Positions 8,596 to 16,192 are shown, counted from the first letter of the stretch. The stretch is 17,094 bases of DNA from JBCCFX01 sp039029515 (GCA_039029515.1 JBCCFX010000071.1:1-17094); one strand, 5' to 3'. Program-made: numbers and translations. The notes: generated by a model from the letters alone, not told the origin.

Positions 8596-9309
8596 ATGAA
8601 GCTCAGCACGATTGCGACCGCATCCATCGCGGCCGCCTTCACGACCGGTGCGTTCGCGAATACCGTCGCGATCACCGAATTCATCAACGACGTTCAGGGC
8701 AGCGAATCGGCGCTCGAATGGGTTGAGATCTACAACTACGGCACCTCCGCCGTCGACCTGACCGGCTGGACGCTTGGTGACGAAGATTCCGACCTCGGTA
8801 CCTTCGCCGGCTTCACGCTCGGCTCGGGCGAATACGCCATCCTTGCTGATGACGCGGCTGCGTTCATCGCCGAGTGGGGCGTTGGTGTCCTCGGTGTCAA
8901 CGTCATCGAAATCGATACGCTGACGCTCGCCAACGGCGCTGACGAGCTCATTCTCAGCGATTCCGGCAGCAACGCGGTCTGGAGTCTTGCATACGACAAC
9001 GACGAGACTGCAGGCATCTCGACCTATCTCGCCGTCGACGACTTCAGCAATACCGTCTTCGGCAGCAAAGCCGCTCCGGGTGTCGATCGCAATGGCGATG
9101 ACATCGGTATCCCCGGCTTCCTCGGCTACGAGTCCGGCGGCGTCGGTGTTGATCCGAACGCATTCGCTTCGCTCGTTGGGAACGGCTCGGGCTCGCTGAA
9201 CGAAGGCAGCCCGCTCGCTGGCGACTACTCCGTCGTCATCCCGACGCCGGGTGCGCTTGCACTGCTCGGCCTCGCCGGCTTCGCTGGCACGCGTCGTCGT
9301 CGCGGCTGA
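8596..9309 (+). CDS. Secreted lamin-tail-domain protein with PEP-CTERM-like tail
   Basis: 237-residue exported protein. Residues 1-21 form a signal peptide ending GAFA, with cleavage expected before N22. A lamin-tail (LTD) domain follows, shown by VAITEFINDV (24-33), EWVEIYNYGTSAVDLTGWTL (41-60) and later beta-strand segments. The C-terminus has PTPGA (216-220), a short hydrophobic helix (ALALLGLAGFAG) and RRRR (233-236). This is the Phycisphaerales-style variant of PEP-CTERM sorting signals, implying processing by an exosortase-like enzyme and surface or matrix placement. The ATG at 8596 is chosen over an in-frame upstream ATG at 8545 because it begins the signal peptide and follows GGAGGAGA (8581-8588). 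A strong intrinsic terminator follows. The ligand is unknown, though LTDs often occur in extracellular proteins and nucleases; no nuclease domain is present. Confidence 0.88.
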   Translation: MKLSTIATASIAAAFTTGAFANTVAITEFINDVQGSESALEWVEIYNYGTSAVDLTGWTLGDEDSDLGTFAGFTLGSGEYAILADDAAAFIAEWGVGVLGVNVIEIDTLTLANGADELILSDSGSNAVWSLAYDNDETAGISTYLAVDDFSNTVFGSKAAPGVDRNGDDIGIPGFLGYESGGVGVDPNAFASLVGNGSGSLNEGSPLAGDYSVVIPTPGALALLGLAGFAGTRRRRG

Positions 9310-9347
9310 ATCCAGCCCCTGCGACCAACGCACACATGAATCGTTCA

Positions 9348-9382
9348 CGGACGCCCGCCTCGCGCGGGCGTTCGTTGTTTTT
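9348..9382 (+). terminator. Rho-independent terminator after the lamin-tail gene
   Basis: CGGACGCCCGC pairs with GCGGGCGTTCG (11 bp with one G-T wobble) around the loop CTCGC, followed by TTGTTTTT. It lies 39 bases after the stop codon and is the clearest intrinsic terminator in the window. Confidence 0.8.
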
Positions 9383-9384
9383 GA

Positions 9385-9564
9385 GCTGTGAGCCTTGAGT
9401 AGGGCGGGGGCTGTGCCCCCGCCGGGATGGACGTACGCCTGCAAACGCGATGAGTGATCGCACTACCTCACCACCCGCGGCTCCAAACCCATAACCCCCA
9501 ATCCATCACTCATCCCTCATGGCTCATGGCCCATAGCTCATGGCCCATGGCTCATTGCTCCTTC
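9385..9564 (-). repeat. Composite hairpin plus heptamer repeat, copy C
   Basis: Two heptamers (GCTGTGA, GCCTTGA; 9385-9398) run in register into GTAG at 9399. A perfect hairpin follows: GGCGGGGGC (9403-9411), loop TGT, GCCCCCGCC (9415-9423). After about 57 bases of non-repetitive spacer, 12 uninterrupted 7-base units of the YYCATNN type fill 9481-9564, such as CTCATGG and CCCATGG. Bases 9388-9527 recur at 11277-11416 with about nine substitutions and no indels. The hairpin is inverted relative to copies A, B and E. Confidence 0.85.
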
Positions 9565-9584
9565 ATGGCTCCTTCCCTCTCCGC

Positions 9585-9590
9585 TACCAT
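9585..9590 (+). promoter_or_regulatory. Putative -10 box (TACCAT) for a leaderless phosphatase mRNA
   Basis: TACCAT ends exactly 6 bases before the GTG at 9597, so transcription would begin at or next to the start codon. No ribosome-binding sequence is present. The same -10-to-start spacing occurs before the HAD gene. The -35 region falls within the heptamer array. Confidence 0.4.
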
Positions 9591-9596
9591 TTCCCC

Positions 9597-11234
9597 GTGA
9601 CGCGTTCGACCTCCATCGCACTGCTCGTGCTCGTCGCCCTCGTTCACTTCGCCACCGGCGAGTTCTGTGAGTTCCGCGCCACCCAGACCGCCGACATCGC
9701 CGCCTTCTGGCCGCCCGCCGGCATCGGCCTCGCCGCACTCATCCTTCTTGGCTGGCGAAGTCTCATCGCCATCGCGATCTCGGCCCTTGTCAGCAACGTC
9801 ATCGACATCGGTGGAAACTCGGCGATCACCGTCGTCGATCTCACAACCATCGCCATCTTCAACGCCGGCGTCGATGTCCTTCTCGCCGTCATCGAACCGT
9901 TGGTCGGTGTCGCGCTCCTCCGACAGGCTGGCGCACTGCCGACACCTTTCCTCCGCGTGCGTACCGCCGCCACGTTCCTGCTGATCTCATTTCTCACCGC
10001 CGCAACCATTGCCCTTAGCGGTGCACTGTCACTGACGCTGACGAATCAAGTGCCTTGGAACGGCTTTGGCGCGCTCTGGCTCACCTGGACCACCGGCGAC
10101 TACATCGGCATCATCGTCGTCGTGCCCCTGGTCATCGCCTGGACGCGCGATGACGGCGTCGTACTCACCGCGCGATGGTGCGCCGAACTCTGCATCGTGC
10201 TGGTCGCCGTCGTGCTGATCGCAGTTCCCGTCGCATTCGATTACCCGGTCGAGTACCTCGTGTTGCTGCCCCTCGTCTGGGCCGCGTTTGAACTCGGGCT
10301 GCGCGGCGCGAGCGTCACCGTGCTTCTCGTTGCCATCGTCGCGGTCATGGTCGATGTCGAGATGAACGATGGATACTTCACCCGCTTCCATCCGACCGTA
10401 TCCATGCTGCTCATTCAGTCATTCGTGGGCAGCGTTGCGATCCTCCCGCTCGTTCTGATTCCCGCCCTGGAAGAACGGCGCGTCGCGTCCGCGACCAGCG
10501 CGAAACTCGAAAGCGATCTCGAACTCGCACGCTCCATTCAGCGCGGCTTGCTTCCCGATACCTCGCCATCACTTCACGGCTTTGAGATCACCGGCTGGAG
10601 TCGACCCGCCGATGCCACCGGCGGCGACTACTTCGACTGGACGGTTCTCCCCGATGGTCGAGTGCTCGTCACCCTTGGCGATGTCTCCGGTCACGGTGTC
10701 GGACCCGCGCTCGTCACCGCCGCCTGCCGCGCGTATATCCGCTCGCTCAGTGGTCACAATCTCGCACTTACTGATCTCCTGACGCGCGTCAACGCGCATC
10801 TGTTCAGCGATCTCCCGTCCAATCGATTCATCACGCTCGCCGCGCTGCTCATCACGCCGGGAGAGAACCGAGTCGAAATCCTCTCGGCCGGCCACGCGCC
10901 GATCTGCGTCTACCGCCACGCGAGCCAGCAGGTCGACGTCCTCGACGCCGACGACATCCCGCTCGGTATCCTCGATGAACGAGCCTACGACTCGGCGCGA
11001 ACGATCGACCTCCAGACCGGCGACATGATCGTCATCGTCACCGATGGTTTCACCGAATGGTCCGATCCTGAGGGCGAGATGTTCACTGTCCAGCGGCTGA
11101 ACGAGTCGATCATCGCCGCCGCCGAACATCCCACCGATGAGATCATCCAGGCCCTCGACGCCGACGTCCGTCGACACGCCCGCGGCACACCACAGGACGA
11201 TGACCTGACGGCCGTCATCATCCGCCGAACGTGA
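9597..11234 (+). CDS. MASE1-type membrane sensor with SpoIIE/PP2C phosphatase domain
   Basis: 545 residues from the chosen GTG. The N-terminal half has about eight hydrophobic segments and the MASE1-like motif AFWPPAGIGLAAL (36-48), indicating an integral membrane sensor. A short linker helix (ESDLELARSIQRGLLP, about 305-320) leads into a SpoIIE-type PP2C domain: GGDYFD (342-347), GDVSGHGVGPA (361-371), DGFTEWSD (483-490) and DDDLT (534-538). Their aspartates are the expected metal ligands. Such proteins usually dephosphorylate an anti-sigma-factor antagonist in partner-switching or act in stress signalling; no such partner is nearby. An ATG at 9540 would add 19 residues translated from a heptamer array, so GTG 9597 is preferred. 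The gene is bracketed by repeat copies C and D. Confidence 0.9.
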   Translation: MTRSTSIALLVLVALVHFATGEFCEFRATQTADIAAFWPPAGIGLAALILLGWRSLIAIAISALVSNVIDIGGNSAITVVDLTTIAIFNAGVDVLLAVIEPLVGVALLRQAGALPTPFLRVRTAATFLLISFLTAATIALSGALSLTLTNQVPWNGFGALWLTWTTGDYIGIIVVVPLVIAWTRDDGVVLTARWCAELCIVLVAVVLIAVPVAFDYPVEYLVLLPLVWAAFELGLRGASVTVLLVAIVAVMVDVEMNDGYFTRFHPTVSMLLIQSFVGSVAILPLVLIPALEERRVASATSAKLESDLELARSIQRGLLPDTSPSLHGFEITGWSRPADATGGDYFDWTVLPDGRVLVTLGDVSGHGVGPALVTAACRAYIRSLSGHNLALTDLLTRVNAHLFSDLPSNRFITLAALLITPGENRVEILSAGHAPICVYRHASQQVDVLDADDIPLGILDERAYDSARTIDLQTGDMIVIVTDGFTEWSDPEGEMFTVQRLNESIIAAAEHPTDEIIQALDADVRRHARGTPQDDDLTAVIIRRT

Positions 11235-11238
11235 GGAG

Positions 11239-11467
11239 GCTGTGAGCTATGGGCTTTGGGCTTTGGGCTATGGGCTGTGAGCCTTGAGTAGGGCGGGGGC
11301 TGTGCCCCCGCCGGGATAGACGTACGCCTGCAAACGCGATGAGTGATCGCGCCACCTCACCGCCCACAGCTCCAATCCCATAACCCCCAACCCATCACTC
11401 ATCTCTCATGGCTCATCCCTCATCCCTCATGGCTCATCCCTCATCCCTCATGGCTCCTTCCTCGCTC
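11239..11467 (-). repeat. Composite hairpin plus heptamer repeat, copy D
   Basis: Seven heptamers (GCTGTGA, GCTATGG, GCTTTGG twice, GCTATGG, GCTGTGA, GCCTTGA; 11239-11287) run in register into GTAG at 11288. The hairpin GGCGGGGGC (11292-11300), loop TGT, GCCCCCGCC (11304-11312) follows. A spacer shared with copy C comes next, then 13-14 uninterrupted heptamers from 11370 to 11467, mostly CTCATCC and CTCATGG. Bases 11277-11416 are the second copy of the 140-bp direct repeat. Together with the next entry this accounts for most of the 342-base gap. Confidence 0.87.
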
Positions 11468-11540
11468 GTCCCGATTCGTCGTTCCCCCGACGTGACCAAT
11501 CACGCGATCAATGCTCCAATACCGATGATCCTCTGACCTG

Positions 11541-11568
11541 GAACCCAAAACCCACAACACAGAACCCA
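11541..11568 (+). repeat. Heptamer array directly before the zinc-ribbon/PH gene
   Basis: Four 7-base units (GAACCCA, AAACCCA, CAACACA, GAACCCA) end 8 bases before the ATG at 11577, where a ribosome-binding site would be expected. No Shine-Dalgarno-like sequence is present. A slip of one unit would move any upstream promoter by 7 bases. Confidence 0.65.
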
Positions 11569-11576
11569 ATTCCACC

Positions 11577-12191
11577 ATGATCTCCATCGAATGCGACAAC
11601 TGTGAGAAGACTTTTGAAGCCGATCCCAAGGACGCCGGCGGCAAGGTGCCATGCCCACTCTGCGGCGACGTGAATCGCGTCCCGGCGGCGCACACACCCG
11701 AAGCCGATGGTCTTCCGCCTGACGCCGGACCGGAAACCGACATCCTCGCGTTCCGTCCCGCGATGCTGCGCGCGAAGCCGCTCGCCGCGCTCATCATCCT
11801 GCTGCTCTTCTTCGGCGGCCTTGTCGGCGCGTTCTGGGTCGGGCGCGAAGGCAACCGTGCGCTCCTCTACATGGCGCTCGGTGCCAGCGTCATCGCACTG
11901 CTCTGGTGGGCTGGCTGGTACATCAACCACCTCACGCAGCAACTCCGCCTCACGAACAAACGCACCATCTATCGACGCGGTCTGCTGCGCAAGCACACCA
12001 ACGAAGTGCTCCACGATCACATCCGAAACATGCAGATCGAGCAGAGCCTCTTCCAGCGCCTCGTCGGCACCGGCAACATCACCCTCGATAGCTCCGCCGG
12101 GGGAGGATCGACCGCCGCGGAGATCACCGTTCGTGATGTCCCGAAGCCCGCCAAGCTCAAGAAGATCATCGATCAGTACCGCAACCTGTAA
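11577..12191 (+). CDS. Zinc-ribbon plus bacterial PH (bPH2/YdbS-like) membrane protein
   Basis: 204-residue protein with three visible parts. Residues 1-32 form a zinc ribbon with two CxxC pairs (C6/C9 and C26/C29). Two transmembrane helices follow at about 68-88 and 96-117. The C-terminal half is a bacterial PH domain of the DUF304/YdbS type: QLRLTNKRTIYRRGLL (122-137), then VLHDHIRNMQIEQSLFQRLVGTGNITL (144-170). Such proteins are membrane-bound and mostly uncharacterised; the PH domain is probably cytoplasmic and contacts protein or lipid. The N-terminal ribbon is unusual for the simplest YdbS proteins. No ribosome-binding site is seen before the ATG, and a heptamer array occupies that position. 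A sucC promoter candidate follows the stop. Confidence 0.82.
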   Translation: MISIECDNCEKTFEADPKDAGGKVPCPLCGDVNRVPAAHTPEADGLPPDAGPETDILAFRPAMLRAKPLAALIILLLFFGGLVGAFWVGREGNRALLYMALGASVIALLWWAGWYINHLTQQLRLTNKRTIYRRGLLRKHTNEVLHDHIRNMQIEQSLFQRLVGTGNITLDSSAGGGSTAAEITVRDVPKPAKLKKIIDQYRNL

Positions 12192-12211
12192 GTCACCCGC
12201 AGGCGACCTGC

Positions 12212-12217
12212 TATCAT
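12212..12217 (+). promoter_or_regulatory. Putative -10 box (TATCAT) of sucC
   Basis: TATCAT, a 5-of-6 match to the -10 consensus and identical to the hexamer before bioB, lies 44 bases before the sucC ATG in the 70-base gap after the PH gene. No convincing -35 box was found at the normal distance. Confidence 0.35.
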
Positions 12218-12261
12218 CCGCGATTCTCCGATCTGACGATCTCACGGAAAGCTGACACGAC

Positions 12262-13461
12262 ATGAAAGTCCACGAATATCAGGGTCGCGATCTCCTCAAG
12301 GACGCCGGCGTTCCCGTCCCCGAAGGCGCGATGGTCCAGTCCGTCGATGAAGCCGAACAGGCCGCGAAGAACATCCTCGCCACCGGCGTCGGACTCATCG
12401 TCATCAAGGCCCAGGTCCATGCCGGCGGTCGTGGCAAAGCCGGTTTCGTGAAGCTCGTCAAGACGGCCGCCGAAGCCCGCGAAGCTGCCAAATTCATGCT
12501 CTCCAATCGCATGGTCTCGCCGCAGACCGGCGCCGATGGCCTTGAGGTCAAACGACTGCTCGTCGCCGCCGGCGTCGACATCGCCAAAGAGTACTACCTC
12601 GCCATCACCACCGATCGCGCTCGCAACTGCAACACGCTCATCGCATCCGCTGAAGGCGGCGTTGAGATCGAACAGGTCGCGCACGACAACCCCGATGCGA
12701 TCCTCAAGCAGCCGATCCATCCCCTCATGGGACTCCGCCCGTTCGAAGCCCGCGAACTCGCATTCAAGCTCGGTTTCACCGGCAAGCAGGTCAATCAGGT
12801 CGTCTCGATCATGTTGAAGCTCGCGACGCTCTTCGATGAAGGCGATGCGTCGATCGCCGAGATCAACCCGCTCATCGTGACGCCGCCCAACGATCAGTTC
12901 CCTGATGGTCAGGTGCTCGCGATCGATGCCAAGTTCAACTTCGATGACAACGCGATGTTCCGACAGAAGAAGATCGCGGCGATGTTCGATCCCGCCGAGG
13001 AAAACCCCGCCGAGCTTCGTGCCAACAAATTCGGCCTCAGTTACGTCGCACTCGATGGCAACATCGGCTGCCTCGTCAACGGTGCCGGCCTCGCCATGAG
13101 CACCATGGACATCATCAAGCTCCACGGCGGCGAACCCGCGAATTTCCTCGATGTCGGTGGCAGCGCGACCGAAGAAGCCGTCCGCGAAGCATTCGACATC
13201 ATCCTTTCCGATGACGCGGTCCAAGGCGTGCTCGTCAACATCTTCGGCGGCATCATGCAGTGCGACAAGATCGCTCGCGGCATCGTCGGCGCCGCCAAGA
13301 ACATCGGGTTCACCGTGCCGCTCGTTGTCCGTCTCGAAGGCACCAACGTGCAGGAAGCACGAACCGTCCTCGAGTCCGCCAAGGGCGAACTGCCCACGAT
13401 GGAGATCGCCGGCGACCTCGAAGACGCCGCCCGGAAGGTCTGCACTGCGGTGGCATCGTGA
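12262..13461 (+). CDS. sucC: ADP-forming succinate-CoA ligase, beta subunit
   Basis: Beta subunit of succinyl-CoA synthetase, the TCA-cycle enzyme that couples succinyl-CoA cleavage to nucleoside triphosphate synthesis. The 399-residue protein starts MKVHEYQGRDLL and has the ATP-grasp segment QVHAGGRGKAGFVK (51-64). The CoA-ligase-type domain follows, with GNIGCLVNGAGLAM (266-279), LHGGEPANFLDVGG and the NIFGGI loop (326-331). E. coli SucC has 388 residues, so the length is normal. GGAAAG precedes the ATG as a weak ribosome-binding site. The alpha subunit gene sucD, which normally follows directly, is absent here; the stop instead overlaps a small lipoprotein gene (GTGA). SucC needs SucD for activity, so sucD should be elsewhere in the genome. 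Confidence 0.96.
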   Translation: MKVHEYQGRDLLKDAGVPVPEGAMVQSVDEAEQAAKNILATGVGLIVIKAQVHAGGRGKAGFVKLVKTAAEAREAAKFMLSNRMVSPQTGADGLEVKRLLVAAGVDIAKEYYLAITTDRARNCNTLIASAEGGVEIEQVAHDNPDAILKQPIHPLMGLRPFEARELAFKLGFTGKQVNQVVSIMLKLATLFDEGDASIAEINPLIVTPPNDQFPDGQVLAIDAKFNFDDNAMFRQKKIAAMFDPAEENPAELRANKFGLSYVALDGNIGCLVNGAGLAMSTMDIIKLHGGEPANFLDVGGSATEEAVREAFDIILSDDAVQGVLVNIFGGIMQCDKIARGIVGAAKNIGFTVPLVVRLEGTNVQEARTVLESAKGELPTMEIAGDLEDAARKVCTAVAS

Positions 13462-14048
13462 GCCGAGTGCGCGCGCACCGCGTGCGCATCGAGATAGATC
13501 GTCAGTCTTTTCCTGAGAAACGAACGGATTGCGCGCGCAGAGCGTGCGCCTGGGTCCTGTTAACAGTGGCGCTGTTCGTGTTGAACGGATGCACGAGTTC
13601 GCCGCCGCAGGATGACATCAACGTGCTGCTGGATGACTTTCATCTCGCGGCGTCCGAGGCCGACTTCGAGCGATACTTCGAATGCCTCGACGAGCGAGCC
13701 GTCTTCATCGGCACCGATGCGACCGAGCGGTGGACCCGTGATGAGTTCCGCGCGTTCTGTGCCCCGTATTTCGAACGCGGACAGGGATGGACCTACGTGC
13801 CGCGCGATCGCACCATCGTCATGGCCCCGGACGGACGACACGCGACCTTCGATGAACTGCTCGACAACGCCAAGTACGGCGAGTGTCGCGGCGTCGGAGC
13901 GGCGCGAAGGACGGCCGAGGGATGGAAGATCACGCTGTACGGACTCAGTTTCGCCGTCCCCAACGATGTTGCGTTGGACGTGATTGACGTCATCAAGCGG
14001 GCCGCGGCCGCTGATGATGGCGGAAATGACGTTTCTCGCGACGAGTGA
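13458..14048 (+). CDS. NTF2/SnoaL-like lipoprotein
   Basis: 196-residue predicted lipoprotein. After a basic N-terminal stretch the hydrophobic segment WVLLTVALFVLNGC (32-45) ends in a lipobox-like LNGC, with C45 as the lipidation site. The mature part (about 52-180) resembles the SnoaL/NTF2-like fold: a helical start (INVLLDDFHLAASEADFERYFECL), then WTRDEFRAFCAPYF, and a final strand WKITLYGLSFAVPN. No catalytic residues can be assigned and the ligand is unknown. The GTG start overlapping the sucC stop (GTGA) is chosen because the same type of junction joins bioB and bioF. Two later in-frame GTG codons (13467, 13482) are possible and would keep the lipobox. Confidence 0.7.
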   Translation: MSRVRAHRVRIEIDRQSFPEKRTDCARRACAWVLLTVALFVLNGCTSSPPQDDINVLLDDFHLAASEADFERYFECLDERAVFIGTDATERWTRDEFRAFCAPYFERGQGWTYVPRDRTIVMAPDGRHATFDELLDNAKYGECRGVGAARRTAEGWKITLYGLSFAVPNDVALDVIDVIKRAAAADDGGNDVSRDE

Positions 14049-14071
14049 ATTGGACTGTCGGATCAGAATTG

Positions 14072-14077
14072 TATGAT
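14072..14077 (+). promoter_or_regulatory. Putative -10 box (TATGAT) for a leaderless HAD-gene mRNA
   Basis: TATGAT, a 5-of-6 match to the -10 consensus, ends 6 bases before the ATG at 14084, placing the transcript start at or beside the start codon. A poor -35 candidate, TTGGAC (14050-14055), lies 16 bases upstream. No ribosome-binding site is seen. Confidence 0.45.
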
Positions 14078-14083
14078 TCCGCC

Positions 14084-14788
14084 ATGCTCGTCCTCTTCGA
14101 TATCGATGGAACGCTGCTGCGATCGCAGCGAGCCGGCCTCCGAGCCATGACCACGGCGGGGACCGCGCTCTACGGCGATCGCTTCACGCTGAAGTCGGTC
14201 GAAGTCGCGGGCAGTCTGGATCCGATCATCTGGCGCACCGCCGTGGAGCGTGGCGGCTACGACGACTCGGATGCGAGCCATGCGCAGTTCCGAGCTGCCT
14301 ACGTCGACGCGTTGCGCGAGTTGCTGGCGAGTGATCAGGCGGCCATGCTGCTGCCGGGTGTGATGGATCTGGTGGAACGATTGCACGCGATGTCCGACGT
14401 GACCATCGCGTTGTTGACGGGGAACTGGCCGGAGTCCGGCCAGATGAAAGTGGAAGCGGCGGGACTGGATTCATCGCTGTTCGCGTTCGGAGCATACGGG
14501 GACGATGGGGCAACGCGGCGCGACCTGCCGCCGGTGGCGCTCGCGCGATACGTGCAGCATCACGGGACGGCGATCGATGCCGCGCGCACAATCATCATCG
14601 GTGACACACAACACGATGTGGACTGCGCGCAGGCGAACGGCTGTCGTTCGCTCGCGGTCGGCACCGGACATTGGTCCGCGGATGAACTCCGCGAACACGG
14701 CGCGGATCTCACCGTCGACGATCTCAGTGACGTCGACGCGATTCTCGCCTGGATTCTGGAATCAGATGCGGTGCACAGCGGCGCGTGA
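14084..14788 (+). CDS. HAD-superfamily hydrolase, phosphoglycolate phosphatase-like
   Basis: 234-residue haloacid-dehalogenase-type phosphatase. Motif I is FDIDGT (D6 and D8, with D6 the expected nucleophile), motif II is ALLTGN (T112), the motif III lysine is probably K122, and motif IV is GDTQHDVD (D174 and D178). An alpha-helical cap between about residues 15 and 90 fits the phosphoglycolate phosphatase/beta-phosphoglucomutase branch. The substrate cannot be read from sequence; small phosphorylated metabolites are typical. An in-frame GTG at 14045 overlaps the lipoprotein stop (GTGA) and would add 13 residues. ATG 14084 is preferred because motif I normally sits at the extreme N-terminus and a -10 box lies just upstream. 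Confidence 0.87.
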   Translation: MLVLFDIDGTLLRSQRAGLRAMTTAGTALYGDRFTLKSVEVAGSLDPIIWRTAVERGGYDDSDASHAQFRAAYVDALRELLASDQAAMLLPGVMDLVERLHAMSDVTIALLTGNWPESGQMKVEAAGLDSSLFAFGAYGDDGATRRDLPPVALARYVQHHGTAIDAARTIIIGDTQHDVDCAQANGCRSLAVGTGHWSADELREHGADLTVDDLSDVDAILAWILESDAVHSGA

Positions 14789-14827
14789 GGCGCGCGACGC
14801 GAGGCACGGTTGGAGCAGGGGCACCAT

Positions 14828-16192
14828 ATGAGCAGTATCGAGCAGGGGATGACGCCGCCGGCCGACGTGCCGGCGATGCCAGTCGATCCAAATGCATTCT
14901 CCAATGTCGTGAAAGCCGGGCCGACGAAACAGGCGGATCGTATTCGCAGTCTGGATGTCCTGCGCGGCTTCGCCGTCCTCGGCATCCTCGCAATGAACAT
15001 CACGACGTTCGCCATTCCATTTGCGGCATACGCCAATCCCAATTGGAATGGTCCGGCAAGCGATGCCGACATGCTGACCTGGAAGATCATGCTCTTCATG
15101 TTTGACATGAAGATGATGACAATCTTCTCCATGTTGTTCGGTGCCGGCATCGTGCTCATGGCCTCGCGGCGAGATGCTGCGGGCAAGGGTGTGTACGCCC
15201 TGCACTACAAGCGCATCGGCTGGCTGTTCCTGTTCGGCTTCATCCACAGTGCACTGTTCTGGAACGGTGACATCCTCGCACTCTACGCCGCCTGCGGTGT
15301 GCTGGTCATTCTCGTGCGCAAGCTACCTGCGGTCTGGTTGATTCTGATTGGCATGCTGCTGATCGCCTTTGCCAGTGCGGTCAACTTTGCTGTCGGCCTG
15401 AGCTTCGACCATTGGCCCGCCGATGCGCAGAGCGAGATGATGAAGGGCCTTGGTGAATTCTGGTCACCGTCGGCGAAACAACTTGATGAACAGATGGCGA
15501 TGTATGGCGGTGGTCCGTTCGACCTGATGTCATTCCTGTCCATCACCGGCGAGCGGATCATCTTTGCGATCCTCGCGGTGCCATTCGCGTTCATCTTCAT
15601 GTGGGGCTGGCGTGCGATGGGCAACATGCTCATCGGCATGGCGCTGTACAAGATGGGTGTCTTCAGTGCCAAGCGGTCCATGGCGTTCTACGTCGCCATG
15701 ACCGTGCTCGGCTTCGGGATCGGCTGGTCCCTGATCGCCCAGGCACCAGGTGCATATGAAGCAGCTGAATGGGGCGCCGTGGACTCCATGTTCATCATCA
15801 GCCAGTGGAACTACTGGGGCAGTCTGTTCGTCGCTTTGGGCTGGGTCGGCGTGATCATGCTGGTGTGTAAAGCGCAGCTGCCGGTGCTGTGTACGATCCG
15901 CCACGCATTCGCCTGCACGGGACAGATGGCGCTGACCAACTACCTGATGCAGACGATTCTGTGCACAACCTTCTTCTTCCCATACGGCTTCGGGCAATTC
16001 GGAGATTTCACGCGGAGCCAGTTGTACATCGTGGTCGGCACGATCTGGGCATTGCAGCTCATCTGGTCACCGATCTGGATGAAGCACTTCCGGTTCGGTC
16101 CGTTCGAGTGGGCATGGCGATCACTGACGTACTGGAAACGGCAGCCCATGCGCAGGCTTCCGGTTGCGCCCACGCCCGCGACCGCGGGGTAG
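14828..16192 (+). CDS. DUF418 family integral membrane protein (YeiB-like)
   Basis: 454-residue polytopic membrane protein. After a hydrophilic N-terminus (1-37) comes the family signature RIRSLDVLRGFAVLGILAMN (38-57). Several hydrophobic helices follow, for example at about 129-143, 149-165, 168-185 and 243-262. The C-terminal DUF418 domain shows GQMALTNYLMQT (365-376) and GPFEWAWRSLTYW (424-436). YeiB-like proteins are predicted transporters or acyltransferase-related membrane proteins, with no established substrate. The ATG at 14828 has AGGGG (14817-14821) 6 bases upstream. An in-frame TTG at 14810 would add only six residues. It starts 39 bases after the HAD gene and may be co-transcribed with it. 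Confidence 0.9.
   Translation: MSSIEQGMTPPADVPAMPVDPNAFSNVVKAGPTKQADRIRSLDVLRGFAVLGILAMNITTFAIPFAAYANPNWNGPASDADMLTWKIMLFMFDMKMMTIFSMLFGAGIVLMASRRDAAGKGVYALHYKRIGWLFLFGFIHSALFWNGDILALYAACGVLVILVRKLPAVWLILIGMLLIAFASAVNFAVGLSFDHWPADAQSEMMKGLGEFWSPSAKQLDEQMAMYGGGPFDLMSFLSITGERIIFAILAVPFAFIFMWGWRAMGNMLIGMALYKMGVFSAKRSMAFYVAMTVLGFGIGWSLIAQAPGAYEAAEWGAVDSMFIISQWNYWGSLFVALGWVGVIMLVCKAQLPVLCTIRHAFACTGQMALTNYLMQTILCTTFFFPYGFGQFGDFTRSQLYIVVGTIWALQLIWSPIWMKHFRFGPFEWAWRSLTYWKRQPMRRLPVAPTPATAG

Noticed and set aside
8563..9444. 293-codon minus-strand frame opposite the lamin-tail gene
   Set aside because: It runs through the terminator and repeat copy C and lacks any family signal, while the opposite strand has a signal peptide, LTD and sorting tail.
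9481..9564. Possible CRISPR array from regularly repeated units
   Set aside because: Units are 7 bases, degenerate and directly abutting without spacers, and no cas gene is present.
9540..9596. N-terminal extension of the phosphatase from ATG 9540
   Set aside because: These 19 codons translate a heptamer array and precede a natural membrane-protein N-terminus starting at GTG 9597.
12214..13224. 336-codon open frame on the minus strand opposite sucC
   Set aside because: It mirrors the sucC reading frame, has low-complexity acidic composition and no domain; sucC is unambiguous.
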